64,000 bases of DNA, from the NCBI GenBank assembly GCA_022071965.1, contig JAJVIQ010000019.1, forward strand, positions 1-64,000, in the 5' to 3' direction. Of this stretch, positions 8,650 through 19,456 are shown piece by piece; position 1 is the stretch's first letter; the number at the start of each line of letters is the position of its first letter. The notes below the pieces were generated by a model that had not been told where the DNA came from, did not search any database, and saw only the letters and a program-made list of their open reading frames with translations. This stretch comes from Gammaproteobacteria bacterium (lineage in GTDB: Bacteria; Pseudomonadota; Gammaproteobacteria; JAJPIJ01). Made by a program: the position numbers and the translations under genes.

Positions 8650-9108
8650 CCGTTTCGCGCTCTGCTGGCTGCCCTTTTTGGCCTAACGCATCTCCGCATC
8701 GCGATGCTGGGCTTTGTTCTTGCTGGAGGATGGCACGCTGATTAGGGCGGCAACCACAATCGTGCCTGTGGCCACCTTGATACCGCGGGCCTCGAGACGA
8801 CAATGTACCTGCTGGAAGAGCTTCGGGGGCGGAGAGGTTGACCGACAACTGCAGAACGTACACCCGCAGCATCTTCTTCAGTTCCTTCGGCCGACGGTCG
8901 TCGCCGGCCTTGGGGTATTTCGGCCCAGTTCGTGGGCACAGCTCCGCCCACGGCACGACGCTGTCCATCTCGGCACGAAACTTTTCCCCGCGCGTAGTCT
9001 GGGTGTACTTCTCGAAACCCGCGCCCAATGTCATTTGTATGCTCATTCTCATCCCCGACCGATATCGATATGCTTGCCGATAAAATCGCAAACATTTGCA
9101 GAGGTTCC
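8650..9108 (-). pseudogene. Degenerate IS5-group element with internally deleted transposase
   Basis: Reading from the right end (GGAACCTCTGCAAATGTTTG from 9108), the minus strand encodes MSIQMTLGAGFEKYTQTTRG and continues through VPWAELC, YPKAGDDRRPKELKKMLRVY and VNLSAP, parallel to the intact IS5 transposase. About 57 residues are then missing. The match resumes in another frame near 8830 as KLFQQVHCRLEARGIKVATG and continues to SSSKNKAQHRDAEM. After that similarity fades. This is an older relative of the intact element, not a recent copy, with one deletion, a frameshift and no recognisable left end. It lies between the GT-C and GT2 genes. Confidence 0.85.
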
Positions 9109-9165
9109 TTGACTCACCAGATACTGACCCTGGAGCATAAGGCATCAGCATAATCCGAATTGGCG

Positions 9166-11079
9166 CTATCTGATTGACTGCCCACTGGTACCCAATATAG
9201 ACACGACTTCATCGATCAGGTCTTGATAATATGCGCGATTGTCTCCAGCAGCCGACATCGCTTTTTGCAGAATATCACGTGACCACTCGGACTCGCCCAT
9301 TTCCGCAGAAAATTTCGCCGCCAGAAGTAGCGCGAGAACAGCCTCCTTATCCTTTGCGTACGCGTTCAACAGGCGTGTGACTGCTTCACTTCGCTCGCCC
9401 TTAGCCCACATCAGTTGTGCACGGTAGATATCGATCTTTGTCCGATTGGGGTTCCCACCCCACATGCCGCGCCGAGCGGCCTGGTTCAAGAGTTCAATCA
9501 TCGCATCGTTACGTATACCACAACGGCCATCTAACGCCAGGTTGCCCAACTCAAGCAGTCCGGTAAGCATGTACGACGTCACATGTGCGTCCAGCTTATG
9601 CGTCACCGCACGTAATGTGGCCTCCTCTATGCGACCACCGCTGATACACGTGATATAGAGCTGCTGTAAGGCTCTCCCGGAACTGACCGTGCTGCGGAGC
9701 AGGACCATCGCGTCCTCGAACCTTCCCTCCTGCGTGAGTCGCTGGGCGAGCACCGAAGCAGCCGCATCGGACTTTGGCCTGTGCCTGATAGCATGTGCCG
9801 CGATCGCCGTATCGCTGGTCCACAAGCCAGCGCGAATCCATGTAAGCGTCGCAATCGTCATTAGCGCACATGTCACAAATGATATCCGCACGACCATGCT
9901 AACTCTTGCTGACCACAATAGGGCGATGAAGGCCAGGACAAGACCAAAACTCGGAAGGTAGTTTCTATGCTCAAAGGCCAACTCCAAAGGTAACACCGTC
10001 GACTCAACTGAATGGCCCACCATGAATATCCAAATCCCGAGCGCAACCGCCGGCGCGGTCCTAATGGCGAAAACGGCATACACGGCAAGCGCAATCAGGA
10101 TGGCGATTGCGTACGTAGTCGTCAGCGGCTCCCGGAGACTCTTGGAGACCTCAATATCATCGTAGTAAAAAGTCATGCCTCCCGGGTACGGTAGCACTAT
10201 CTGACCCAGATACATCACAAGAACTCGCGCTTCTGTCAGAACACGTTCGCCGAGAGTGAATGGTCGATCCGAATAGCCAGATAGGGCAGGCTCAGTCACT
10301 CTTGCCATGCCAACCGCCAGGCACATCAGAATCACGATCGCGGCAATGACCACGGCAATCGCTCCAGTATGCGCAGTCACGCGACCCTTATACCTTGGCC
10401 AGAATAGAACCAATTCCAGAAGTGCAACGATCGGATACGTCAGCGCCCCGTTCTCCTTGCTCAAGGTAGCCAATGGAGCAAAGACAAAAAGGGAAAGCAC
10501 GATAAACCACGCGCCATCACGTCCTTCACCCTGACGCGTACGCCCAACAACGTAAGACAGCAGACCGAGAATGGTGAATAGCGTGGCGAGCTGGGTCATC
10601 CGCTGCACGAGGTACAGAACCGTACTCACGTTTAGTGGATGCGCAGCCCATAGCAAGGCGCACGCTGCACCAGCTAGCCAGTCTATACATAACGGATGAG
10701 TCCGTCTGTCGATTACCGCGAATACCCACGAAGACAACCACAGCAGCAGCATTGCGTTTATCAGATGAAGCCCAATGTTAACCTCTTTCCACCCACGAAC
10801 ATCTGGTCCTAATGTGATGGCATTTAGAATGAATGTCCCCATCGACACAGGCCGGCCGAGCGGCCCACTGCTGCTGAACAGGTTCTCGAAGGCGTGGCTG
10901 GAGTCCGTCAGACCAAGCAACTGGCCAAGCTGCTGGTAGTCGTCGAGCAATAAAGGACCATTCGCGCCGCGCTGATAGATCGCCCATAACAGCCCGAGGC
11001 CGCCCACCATAACGATGGAGATCGTGACCTGACACTTCCAGTGAGACTGCTCTGGTTTGGCGACGGCGGTGCCATTCAT
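9166..11079 (-). CDS. GT-C fold membrane glycosyltransferase with C-terminal TPR-like domain (copy 1)
   Basis: This 637-residue protein has about ten membrane helices (residues 20-430) and then a soluble helical repeat region. An acidic pair in the first periplasmic loop (LLLDDYQQL) is as expected for GT-C enzymes that use lipid-linked sugar donors. The motif HPLNVSTVLYLVQRMTQLAT recalls the TMTC/O-mannosyltransferase family pattern after a conserved HP. LSKENGAL and FEHRNYLPSFGL are further shared motifs. It is a paralogue of the gene immediately upstream and lies in the pilA direction. The inferred role is transfer of a sugar to an extracytoplasmic acceptor, plausibly the pilin. A polysaccharide acceptor remains possible. 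Confidence 0.7.
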   Translation of the reverse strand: MNGTAVAKPEQSHWKCQVTISIVMVGGLGLLWAIYQRGANGPLLLDDYQQLGQLLGLTDSSHAFENLFSSSGPLGRPVSMGTFILNAITLGPDVRGWKEVNIGLHLINAMLLLWLSSWVFAVIDRRTHPLCIDWLAGAACALLWAAHPLNVSTVLYLVQRMTQLATLFTILGLLSYVVGRTRQGEGRDGAWFIVLSLFVFAPLATLSKENGALTYPIVALLELVLFWPRYKGRVTAHTGAIAVVIAAIVILMCLAVGMARVTEPALSGYSDRPFTLGERVLTEARVLVMYLGQIVLPYPGGMTFYYDDIEVSKSLREPLTTTYAIAILIALAVYAVFAIRTAPAVALGIWIFMVGHSVESTVLPLELAFEHRNYLPSFGLVLAFIALLWSARVSMVVRISFVTCALMTIATLTWIRAGLWTSDTAIAAHAIRHRPKSDAAASVLAQRLTQEGRFEDAMVLLRSTVSSGRALQQLYITCISGGRIEEATLRAVTHKLDAHVTSYMLTGLLELGNLALDGRCGIRNDAMIELLNQAARRGMWGGNPNRTKIDIYRAQLMWAKGERSEAVTRLLNAYAKDKEAVLALLLAAKFSAEMGESEWSRDILQKAMSAAGDNRAYYQDLIDEVVSILGTSGQSIR

Positions 11080-11182
11080 TGGTTTATCTCATCACTCTGG
11101 CCCGGGGGCGATAGCGTGTCCTGCTTAGCGGACATTGCATATTGCGGCAACAACCGCAGAATACAATCCCGCGACGTTGACG

Positions 11183-13081
11183 TTAACGTCTTTGCTCTGC
11201 GTACGCCCGCCGCAGTTGCTCGTCGTACTCCGCAATCAATGCCGTATGCCGTTGTATCCTTCCGTTGTCCCTTGCTTTCACGTCATTTAGAACAGTTGAA
11301 GCGGCCGGCCATGCGTGCAGATCCATTAGAATCCTCACCCGCATCAATCCTGGCTCCAGGCGAGTTGGATCCAATGCGTCTGCCTCGGACCAGAACGCGA
11401 ACGCCGCCGCCAACTCCCCCGACATCTCAAGCATTCTTCCCATCATGAAATTGAATAGCCAGCCGCCAGATGAGTGTGATCGCCCGTACAGCTTCTTGAC
11501 CTGTAACGCGATAGGTCGGATATCGCGTTTCTTGCACATTCCTTGCTCATGAACTATAACCAGCGCTGTCATGGCACTTAGCGTATAGGGATGGGTCGGT
11601 AGCAGATCCCCTTTCAGCGTCGTTTCAGGCATGAATTCCCCGGAGTCATTGGTCGCAATGCAGCGGGCAACTTCTTTTTGAAGCCCAACGGCAACGCTAA
11701 GCGCCGGATTCATCTTTTTGACCATATTCAAATGCGCCATTGCGGCGACGTAGTCACCTTTGCTCATCGCCCAGCCGGCCAACTCGGCCTGTAACCGGGG
11801 TGAATTCGGATGACTCTGTTCCGCTGCTTTCAACATGGTCCCTATGTCACTCCAGATTAGGCTGCGCTGAAACGTCCCTAAAGCGAACAGCGTGGACATG
11901 ATCGCCAAAATTGCGATCAAGCCGCGCCGTGCCACAGGCCATTGATCCCACGTACGTATCCCCAAAAACACCGAGCTGAAGTAGACGCCAAAGGCCGGGA
12001 GGTAGTTGCGATGCTCAAAAACCAGCTCTAAAGGGAGCACGGTGGACTCGACAACATGTGCCGCCAGGAAAAATGCGATCCCGAACCAGAGCGTACGATT
12101 TGAAGAACAAATACCGCGAAGTGTGGCCACGATTACTGCGGCCCAGGCCACGCACGCGATTATTGTCGTATATGGACTGCCAAGAGAGGTGGACACAACG
12201 TAGTCGTCGTGAAACACGCCCATCCTATGAACTCGTGGCAGCATCAAGTCATATGCGTAACCCCACAGGATCCTTGATTCCGTAAGGAGTCGCTCCATGA
12301 GCGAAAAATCTCGCGAGGCATAACCATCCAATATGAGACCTGGTCGTGCCGCCGTGATAATCAGCGCAGCAACGAGTGGAATCACGATCGTTATGAAATA
12401 CAGGCTTTTCAGACTGAAGACCACTCCTCGGTTTCCTCGAAACCCAAAAAAGCATACTTCTACTATCAACAGGAGTAGAGGCAGCACCGCACCGTTCTCT
12501 TTGCTCAGCACCGCGAGTGGTAGACATACGAGAAATGCAACAGCCACAAGTAACGTGCCGATCCTCGGCTTATATGCAATCAAGGAACGCCCCTTCGCAT
12601 AGCATACGATTCCCAAGAGGCAAAACAACGCAGACAACTGCGCCATCCGCTGTATGACATATAGCACAGTGCTGACCGACATCGGCGAGAGGAGCCAGAG
12701 CGACGTAAGGATGGCCGCGCCAATGTGAGCGCGATGAGTGGAAACGTTGGCGCGTTCGAACAATAGCGCGCCCAGATAAAAAATGACTAGGCCGCAAGAA
12801 ATATGAATAGCGAGATTCGTGGCCTTCAGGGGCCACAACAGGTCGCCGGTGGTCGCGTAATTTGCGGCGAAAGTAAGCATGCCGACAGAACGTCCGCCAG
12901 GACCTGAGCTATTTTGCTCCAAGACCTCAGAGAGGGTGAGTTTGCCGTCGAGGAAATCGGCCAGCGGTTCAAAGTTTGTTACATCATCCAATACCGGCCC
13001 GCCATACAATCCTGGAAAATAGGCACCGACGGTCAATACCGCGATCCCGAGGCCCAAGATCGTCAGATAGCGTTGCCGCAT
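11183..13081 (-). CDS. GT-C fold membrane glycosyltransferase with C-terminal TPR-like domain (copy 2)
   Basis: This 632-residue protein has the same architecture as its downstream neighbour: about ten membrane helices, then a soluble TPR-like tail rich in helical pairs. The shared motifs are PVLDDVTNFEPL in the first loop, VSTVLYVIQRMAQLSALF, LAVLSKENGAV, and ESTVLPLELVFEHRNYLP. Divergence between the two copies is substantial, so the duplication is not recent. The ATG at 13081 lies 75 bp beyond the pilA stop, with a hairpin terminator between them. The two copies may transfer different sugars or act on different acceptor sites. It is a candidate pilin glycosyltransferase by position only. 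Confidence 0.7.
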   Translation of the reverse strand: MRQRYLTILGLGIAVLTVGAYFPGLYGGPVLDDVTNFEPLADFLDGKLTLSEVLEQNSSGPGGRSVGMLTFAANYATTGDLLWPLKATNLAIHISCGLVIFYLGALLFERANVSTHRAHIGAAILTSLWLLSPMSVSTVLYVIQRMAQLSALFCLLGIVCYAKGRSLIAYKPRIGTLLVAVAFLVCLPLAVLSKENGAVLPLLLLIVEVCFFGFRGNRGVVFSLKSLYFITIVIPLVAALIITAARPGLILDGYASRDFSLMERLLTESRILWGYAYDLMLPRVHRMGVFHDDYVVSTSLGSPYTTIIACVAWAAVIVATLRGICSSNRTLWFGIAFFLAAHVVESTVLPLELVFEHRNYLPAFGVYFSSVFLGIRTWDQWPVARRGLIAILAIMSTLFALGTFQRSLIWSDIGTMLKAAEQSHPNSPRLQAELAGWAMSKGDYVAAMAHLNMVKKMNPALSVAVGLQKEVARCIATNDSGEFMPETTLKGDLLPTHPYTLSAMTALVIVHEQGMCKKRDIRPIALQVKKLYGRSHSSGGWLFNFMMGRMLEMSGELAAAFAFWSEADALDPTRLEPGLMRVRILMDLHAWPAASTVLNDVKARDNGRIQRHTALIAEYDEQLRRAYAEQRR

Positions 13082-13100
13082 GTTTCTGGCTCAAAAACGA

Positions 13101-13124
13101 AGAACCCCGGTTGCCCGGGGTTCT
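13101..13124 (-). terminator. Intrinsic terminator downstream of pilA
   Basis: AGAACCCCGG (13101-13110) pairs perfectly with CCGGGGTTCT (13115-13124) around a four-base loop. On the minus strand the hairpin is followed by TCGTTTTTGA. It separates the abundant pilin transcript from the two GT-C genes, which would then depend on read-through or a weak internal promoter. Confidence 0.85.
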
Positions 13125-13155
13125 CCTTCGTGCCTTTTACAACGTTGACCGTAAA

Positions 13156-13617
13156 CTAGTTGCGACAGTTCGCCGGCCGATACTTGTTTTCGAGCGTAGC
13201 GGTACTCGACGAACACGTCCAATTCAACGCCGAGAAGGTTGCATTCGGAGTGCCGGTCAGAAGAATCGTACGATTGGCACCGGAAAGCCCCAGCTCCGAG
13301 GCATTCAACGTTACCGTGATGATGCCCGAACTGGTCGTCGTAGTACCAGCGCGCGTAACCTGCATGTCGGTTACGTACTTGGATGTGACGGTAGAAATAC
13401 CGGCAGTCGAATTATTCGACGGCATGCGCCCATTGCTAATGCGGAACTCTGATACGGATGTTTTTGCAGCGGAGGCGAGATTTATGCCTTCCGTCACCTT
13501 CGCGCGGATAGTGTAGTCCTGGTAGGCGGGGATGGCGATGGCGGCCAGGATGCCGATGATCGCGACCACGATCATCAACTCGATAAGCGTAAAGCCCTTC
13601 TGATACTGCTTCTTCAT
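13156..13617 (-). CDS. pilA: Type IV major pilin
   Basis: This 153-residue prepilin has a class III signal, MKKQYQKG, cleaved before phenylalanine. The hydrophobic N-terminal helix [20 protein letters not shown] follows, with the essential glutamate at mature position 5. The C-terminal disulfide loop is formed by Cys135 and Cys151. The head is rich in Ser/Thr and contains NNST. The protein is processed by PilD and polymerised into type IV pili. GGAGAG lies six bases before the ATG. A sigma-54 type promoter lies about 130 bp upstream and the PilR and PilS genes follow directly, so regulation is probably as in Pseudomonas. Confidence 0.95.
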   Translation of the reverse strand: MKKQYQKGFTLIELMIVVAIIGILAAIAIPAYQDYTIRAKVTEGINLASAAKTSVSEFRISNGRMPSNNSTAGISTVTSKYVTDMQVTRAGTTTTSSGIITVTLNASELGLSGANRTILLTGTPNATFSALNWTCSSSTATLENKYRPANCRN

Positions 13618-13746
13618 TTCGACTCTCCTTCGAATCGGTTAAGGATTGGGTACCCCGTGCCGGTATCGGCAACGACCCGGGGCAACTTGAGGCTGATACC
13701 AGCTTGCAGTCACCGGAGCCGCCGTGTCAGGGCTTGGCGGCAACGA

Positions 13747-13762
13747 TGCAGCGCGCGTGCCA
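13747..13762 (-). promoter_or_regulatory. Sigma-54 promoter for pilA
   Basis: On the minus strand the sequence is TGGCACGCGCGCTGCA. The -24 TGGCAC is perfect and the -12 element CTGCA differs from TTGCA by one base, with the five-base spacing required. Transcription would start near 13736 and leave a leader of roughly 120 nt before the pilA start. Confidence 0.8.
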
Positions 13763-13860
13763 AGTAGCAACTATAACGGCCGCTGTGACCCGCTAGTGGT
13801 CCTCCGACAGCGTCCGGGAATTCGGTCACAGATTCATTCATGGCGCCAGGGCGCCGCCAC

Positions 13861-13889
13861 TGACAATTTTTGTCAATTTTGACACTGTC
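13861..13889. promoter_or_regulatory. Probable PilR upstream activating sites
   Basis: TGACAATTTTTGTCA (13861-13875) is an inverted repeat of TGACA arms, and a further TTGACACTGTC follows at once. The cluster lies roughly 100 bp upstream of the -24 element, a typical enhancer distance for a sigma-54 activator, and uses TGTC half-sites like those known for PilR. The site abuts the pilR stop codon. Confidence 0.6.
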
Positions 13890-13891
13890 CG

Positions 13892-15229
13892 TCAGTCCGC
13901 CTTGCCCAGACCCAGCTTCTCGAGTCGGTACCGGAGCGATCGGAAGCTGATCCCGAGCAGCCTGGCCGCCGCCGTCTTGTTGCCGCCCGCCTGTTCCAGG
14001 GCGGCGACGATGCGCTTGCGCTCGATCTCGTGCAGCGCGGAGTCCAGCTCGGCCGTCGTCTCGATCTCACCGTCGTCCGTCGACTCCCCCGGCGATCGCA
14101 GCTGCAGGTCGTCGACACCGATGACGTCGCCCTCGCACAGGGTCATCGCCCGCTCGAGGATGTTCTCCAGCTCGCGCACGTTCCCGGGAAACGGGTACGC
14201 GCCCAGGGCCCGCAGCGCATCTCCGGAGAGCCGCGGCAGGGGAACCGCGTTGTCGCGCGCGAGACGCGTGATGATGAAGTCCACGAGCAGCGGGATATCG
14301 TCGGCGCGCTCCCGCAGCGGCGCCACATGCACCTCGATGACGTTGATGCGGTAATAGAGGTCCTGCCGGAAGCTGCCGGCCGCCACCATGGCCGCAAGAT
14401 TCTTGTGGGTGGCGCTCAGGACGCGCACGTCCACCTTCACCTCGGTCTGCGCGCCCACCGGTCGCACCGCCCGCTCCTGGATCGCGCGCAGCAGCTTGAC
14501 CTGCATCGCGAGCGGCAGGTCGGCCACCTCGTCGAGGAACAGCGTTCCGCCATGGGCGCCCTGGAACAGCCCGGGTTTGTCCGCGACCGCGCCGGTGAAG
14601 CTGCCCTTCTTGTGGCCGAAGAGCTCGCTCTCGATGAGATCGTGCGGGATGGCACCACAGTTCACCGGCACGAAGGGCTGGCTCGCCCGCGGCCCCTGCT
14701 CGTGGATCATCTGTGCCACCAGTTCCTTGCCGGTCCCGGACTCGCCGCTGATGTAGACGGGCGCCTGGCTGCGCGCGAGCTTGGCGATCCTGGCGCGCAG
14801 CTCGCGCACGCTCGCAGACTCCCCGATCAGCCGCGAGCGGCCGGCCTCCTGCCGCTGTTCGTTCAGCTTCAGCGCCGTCTCCACCAGGCGACGCAGAACC
14901 GCGAGGTCGACGGGCTTGGTGACGAAATCGAAGGCCCCGCTCTTCAGCGCCTGAATGGCGGACTCCATGTTGCCGTGGGCGGTGATCATCGCCACCGGAA
15001 GATTCGGATGGTTGCCCTGGATGTGCGCCACGAGATCCAGGCCGTTGCCATCGGGCAGTCTCATGTCAGTCAGACACAGATCGAAGCCGCCGCGCTTCAG
15101 CAGATCGCGAGCCTCGGTGAGATTCGCCGCCGCGACGCTGCCGACCCCCATGCGCGTCAACGTGATGGCGAGCAGCTCCCGGATGTCCGGCTCGTCGTCG
15201 ACGATCAGCGCTGTCGGCTGCTTGCTCAC
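13892..15229 (-). CDS. pilR: Type IV pilus response regulator PilR, sigma-54 activator
   Basis: PilR is phosphorylated by PilS and activates RpoN-dependent pilA transcription. The receiver domain begins [18 protein letters not shown], with the phospho-acceptor Asp55 in [14 protein letters not shown]. The AAA+ domain has Walker A GESGTGKE, the sigma-54 contact loop in the GSFTGA form usual for PilR, and Walker [14 protein letters not shown] Fis-type helix-turn-helix ([20 protein letters not shown]) ends the 445-residue protein. The GTG at 15229 is preferred because it gives the normal PilR N-terminus. An ATG 20 codons upstream adds unrelated residues. Confidence 0.93.
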   Translation of the reverse strand: MSKQPTALIVDDEPDIRELLAITLTRMGVGSVAAANLTEARDLLKRGGFDLCLTDMRLPDGNGLDLVAHIQGNHPNLPVAMITAHGNMESAIQALKSGAFDFVTKPVDLAVLRRLVETALKLNEQRQEAGRSRLIGESASVRELRARIAKLARSQAPVYISGESGTGKELVAQMIHEQGPRASQPFVPVNCGAIPHDLIESELFGHKKGSFTGAVADKPGLFQGAHGGTLFLDEVADLPLAMQVKLLRAIQERAVRPVGAQTEVKVDVRVLSATHKNLAAMVAAGSFRQDLYYRINVIEVHVAPLRERADDIPLLVDFIITRLARDNAVPLPRLSGDALRALGAYPFPGNVRELENILERAMTLCEGDVIGVDDLQLRSPGESTDDGEIETTAELDSALHEIERKRIVAALEQAGGNKTAAARLLGISFRSLRYRLEKLGLGKAD

Positions 15230-15368
15230 TGCTTCCCGAATGTTTCGACCTGTTCCGATGCGGCAGGGTGGATTTCGGTGCGCCGGCATCGCGTTGCCTT
15301 GGGTATACGTATTCGACGCCGCGCCCGTTGAATTGCCGTCATCGCAGGGCCTGCGCCACGCTGCGACG

Positions 15369-17000
15369 CTAACCCTCCGTCAACTGCTGGCGCGCCGGAT
15401 GTGCAAAGTTTATACGGAATCGGCAGCCCCCGGGGGTATTCGCCTCGAGGCGCAGCGAGGCCTGGTTCGCCTCGCAGAGTTCGTTTGCGATATACAGCCC
15501 CAGGCCGGTACCCTTGGCCTCGGTGGTCGCGAACGGCTCGAAGATCCTCTCCACGAATTCCCCTGCGATACCGGTGCCGTGATCGACGACGTCGAGGAAC
15601 GGGCGCCCGGATCTCTCGTCCGTGCCGCCGCGCAGCTCGATGAGCGGCGCTCCCCTGCTGTATCGCAGGGCGTTCTCGCAGAGGTTCCACAGCACCTGCC
15701 GGCACTGCCCCCGGTCCATGCGCACGGTCAGATCGCGAGGCTCGATCGCGACGGTGACGGCGTCGCTGCCGAGGTCGTGCCGGTCCAGGAACTCCCTCAC
15801 GAACCCCTCGAGCCACGGCCTGAGCTCGAACGCCTCCGGGACCGGCATCTCCCGCCGTGCGAGGTTCATGACGTTCTCGACGATGGCGTTCACGCGCTGC
15901 GCGTGGTCGCGGATGATCTCCGTGAGGCGCTGATCCTCCCTGCCGTGCGTGTCGGACTCCTCGAGGAGCTGCGCGGCGTGGCTGATGGCGCCCAGCGGGT
16001 TGCGGATCTCGTGTGCGATGCTGGCCACCAGCCGCCCGAGCGAGGCGAGCTTGAGCTGCTGTGCGCGCTGGCGGAGCATGGCGTCGTCCTCCAGGAATAC
16101 CAGCGCACCCTCCTGGCCGCCGGCGCCCAGGGCGCTGAAGGCTACGGTCAGGTCCGCACCCCGCCCGCGTATGGGCATGGAGATATTGCGTCCGTCCGCG
16201 CGCCACATCTCGTAGCGGCGCCCGATCTCGGGCAGGAGATCCGCCAGCGGCTGCCCCTCGGCGCCATGCCCGGTACCGAGCAGCCTGGCGGCGGAGGCAT
16301 TCATCAATCGCACTCGCTCACCGCTGTCGATGGCCAGAATGCCCGATCGCATGCGCTGCACGATGTGCTCGTTGAGGCGCTCCAGGCTGGCCAGTGCCGC
16401 CGCGCGCTGCCGCGCCAGCGCCTCGCTCTCTCGCACGCGGCGCGCGGACACATAGGCCAGCAGGGAGGCGGCAAAGAAGGTGATGCCGAGCAGCCCGGCC
16501 TGCGTGTAGTTGACGACCGGCAGCTTGTTGACGGCGGCGGCGTAGATCTCCTCGCCGAGCACGGCGATGGACGCGATCGCGGCGAACGCCAGAGCATGCC
16601 GCCCGGTGGCAAGGATGCTCGCCCCCACGATGGTGACCACCAGCAGCATGCCCAGGCCGCTGGTCACCCCGCCGCTGCTGAACATCATGAGGACCACGGC
16701 GGCGGTATCGAGCACCACCAGCGCGTAGGTCAGCGCAATCTGAGTGGCGTAGCGCTGCTCGATGAAGACCTGCATCGCGACGGTGCCGGCAAAGTAGGCC
16801 AGCACCACCACCGCGAACAATTCATGGTCGACGGCGCCCAGGGGAGGCGGCAGGGTCCTGGTCAGCACGAAGACCGAGAACAGCCCGGTCAGGACGAGGC
16901 GGTAGATGTTGAAATAGCGCAGGGCGCGCCAACCGGTGGTCTCGGCAGCCGCGCCGCGCGCGAGCCCGCCGGAACCGGCGCTCGCGGCGAACCCGGTCAT
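15369..17000 (-). CDS. pilS: Type IV pilus sensor histidine kinase PilS
   Basis: The 543-residue protein has six hydrophobic helices (about residues 25-190), as in PilS, which senses pilin in the inner membrane. A PAS-like segment follows (LNEHIVQRMRSGILAIDSGE). The kinase core has the H-box SIAHEIRNPLGAISHAAQLL, an N-box with NLCENALRYS and G-boxes DHGTGIAG and GTGLGLYIAN. The ATG at 17000 overlaps the stop of the PP0621-type gene as ATGA. pilR follows after 139 bp. The paired arrangement with pilR and pilA makes the assignment firm. Confidence 0.93.
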   Translation of the reverse strand: MTGFAASAGSGGLARGAAAETTGWRALRYFNIYRLVLTGLFSVFVLTRTLPPPLGAVDHELFAVVVLAYFAGTVAMQVFIEQRYATQIALTYALVVLDTAAVVLMMFSSGGVTSGLGMLLVVTIVGASILATGRHALAFAAIASIAVLGEEIYAAAVNKLPVVNYTQAGLLGITFFAASLLAYVSARRVRESEALARQRAAALASLERLNEHIVQRMRSGILAIDSGERVRLMNASAARLLGTGHGAEGQPLADLLPEIGRRYEMWRADGRNISMPIRGRGADLTVAFSALGAGGQEGALVFLEDDAMLRQRAQQLKLASLGRLVASIAHEIRNPLGAISHAAQLLEESDTHGREDQRLTEIIRDHAQRVNAIVENVMNLARREMPVPEAFELRPWLEGFVREFLDRHDLGSDAVTVAIEPRDLTVRMDRGQCRQVLWNLCENALRYSRGAPLIELRGGTDERSGRPFLDVVDHGTGIAGEFVERIFEPFATTEAKGTGLGLYIANELCEANQASLRLEANTPGGCRFRINFAHPARQQLTEG

Positions 17001-17227
17001 TCGGCCCGCGGACCGGCGTTGAGGTGTTCGAGCGAACAGAAGTGCTGACCGCCGCGTTCCAGGGCCTCGTGCGCCGGGACGTGGGTACCGCAATGGGCAC
17101 AGCGAACCAGCGGGACGGTCGTGGAGCCCTTACGGTCGGTCACGGAGCGCCGTGTCGCGGAACGCCACAAACGGAACGCGATCCATACCACCGCCAGCAC
17201 GATCACCCAACGAAGCAGGTAGCTCAT
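16997..17227 (-). CDS. PP0621-family small zinc-ribbon-like membrane protein
   Basis: From the ATG at 17227 the product has 76 residues. It has one N-terminal membrane helix (YLLRWVIVLAVVWIAFRLW), a basic linker, and a C-terminal cysteine motif VRCAHCGTHVPAHEALERGG followed by HFC. This matches the small PP0621 family found next to pilS in many gammaproteobacteria. Four potential metal ligands (CxxC plus His and Cys) suggest zinc binding. Its biochemical role is not known. It overlaps the pilS start by four bases, so it is probably co-translated with the kinase. Confidence 0.85.
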   Translation of the reverse strand: MSYLLRWVIVLAVVWIAFRLWRSATRRSVTDRKGSTTVPLVRCAHCGTHVPAHEALERGGQHFCSLEHLNAGPRAE

Positions 17228-17337
17228 GACAGTACACCGTCTATGATTAGGGGGGTGCGCGGAGCTCCGGCCATCCTGACATAAGGTAGGCCCCGCCGCC
17301 GCGGGCGGGGACCGCACCCAACAGAAAGACCGAGATC

Positions 17338-18510
<1,173 letters not shown>

Positions 18511-19386
18511 ATGTCGATACTCGTCAACAGGAACACCAGGGTCGTCTGCCAGGGATACACGGGTCACCAGGGTACCTTCCACTCCCGGCAGGCGCTGGAG
18601 TACGGCACGACCCTGGTCGGCGGCGTGACGCCGGGACGCGGTGGCAGCGAGCATCTCGGCCTGCCGGTTTTCAATACGGTGCACGATGCCGTCGCGGCGA
18701 CGGGCGCGACGGCAACCATGATCTTCGTGCCGCCCGCGTACGCGGCCGAGGCCATCGTCGAGGCCGCCGATGCCGGCATCGAGGTGATCGCGTGCATCAC
18801 CGAGGGCATACCGGTGATCGACATGGTCAAGGTCAAGGCGGCGCTCGCGAGCTGCCCGCAGACGCGGCTCATCGGACCGAACTGCCCCGGCGTCATCACC
18901 CCGGGGGAATGCAAGATCGGCATCATGCCCGGCAAGATCCACACCCCCGGGCGCATCGGCATCGTCTCGCGCTCCGGCACACTGACCTACGAGGCGGTGC
19001 ATCAGACGACGCGCGCCGGTCTCGGCCAGAGCACCTGCGTCGGCATCGGTGGGGACCCCATCCACGGCATGAATTTCATCGACTGCCTGGCCCTGTTCCA
19101 GGCCGATCCCGGCACGGAGGGGATCATCATGGTCGGGGAGATCGGCGGCAACGCCGAGGAGGATGCCGCCGAGTTCATCGCCGGGAACGTCACCAAACCC
19201 GTCGTCGCCTACATTGCCGGGGTCACCGCGCCGCCCGGCAAGCGCATGGGGCACGCCGGCGCGATCGTCTCGGGCGGCAAGGGCACGGCGGCCGGCAAGT
19301 TCGCCGCGCTGGAGGCCGCCGGTGTCACCACCGTGCGTTCCCCGGCTCAGCTCGGCGCCGCCATCGCCCGGCGCCTCGGCCGCTGA
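18511..19386 (+). CDS. sucD: Succinate-CoA ligase alpha subunit
   Basis: SucD carries the CoA-binding domain and the phosphohistidine of the enzyme. The N-terminal CoA-binding Rossmann segment reads [15 protein letters not shown]. The middle carries [20 protein letters not shown]. The active-site histidine lies in [14 protein letters not shown]. The 291-residue length is normal. The gene begins immediately after the sucC stop, so the subunits are made from one transcript in equal amounts. Confidence 0.97.
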   Translation: MSILVNRNTRVVCQGYTGHQGTFHSRQALEYGTTLVGGVTPGRGGSEHLGLPVFNTVHDAVAATGATATMIFVPPAYAAEAIVEAADAGIEVIACITEGIPVIDMVKVKAALASCPQTRLIGPNCPGVITPGECKIGIMPGKIHTPGRIGIVSRSGTLTYEAVHQTTRAGLGQSTCVGIGGDPIHGMNFIDCLALFQADPGTEGIIMVGEIGGNAEEDAAEFIAGNVTKPVVAYIAGVTAPPGKRMGHAGAIVSGGKGTAAGKFAALEAAGVTTVRSPAQLGAAIARRLGR

Positions 19387-19456
19387 CACACCGGCGGCGA
19401 TCGCCTGCACCGGCGCGTGCTCCCCCGCGCCGACGGCGGTTCTGTAATATGACCGC

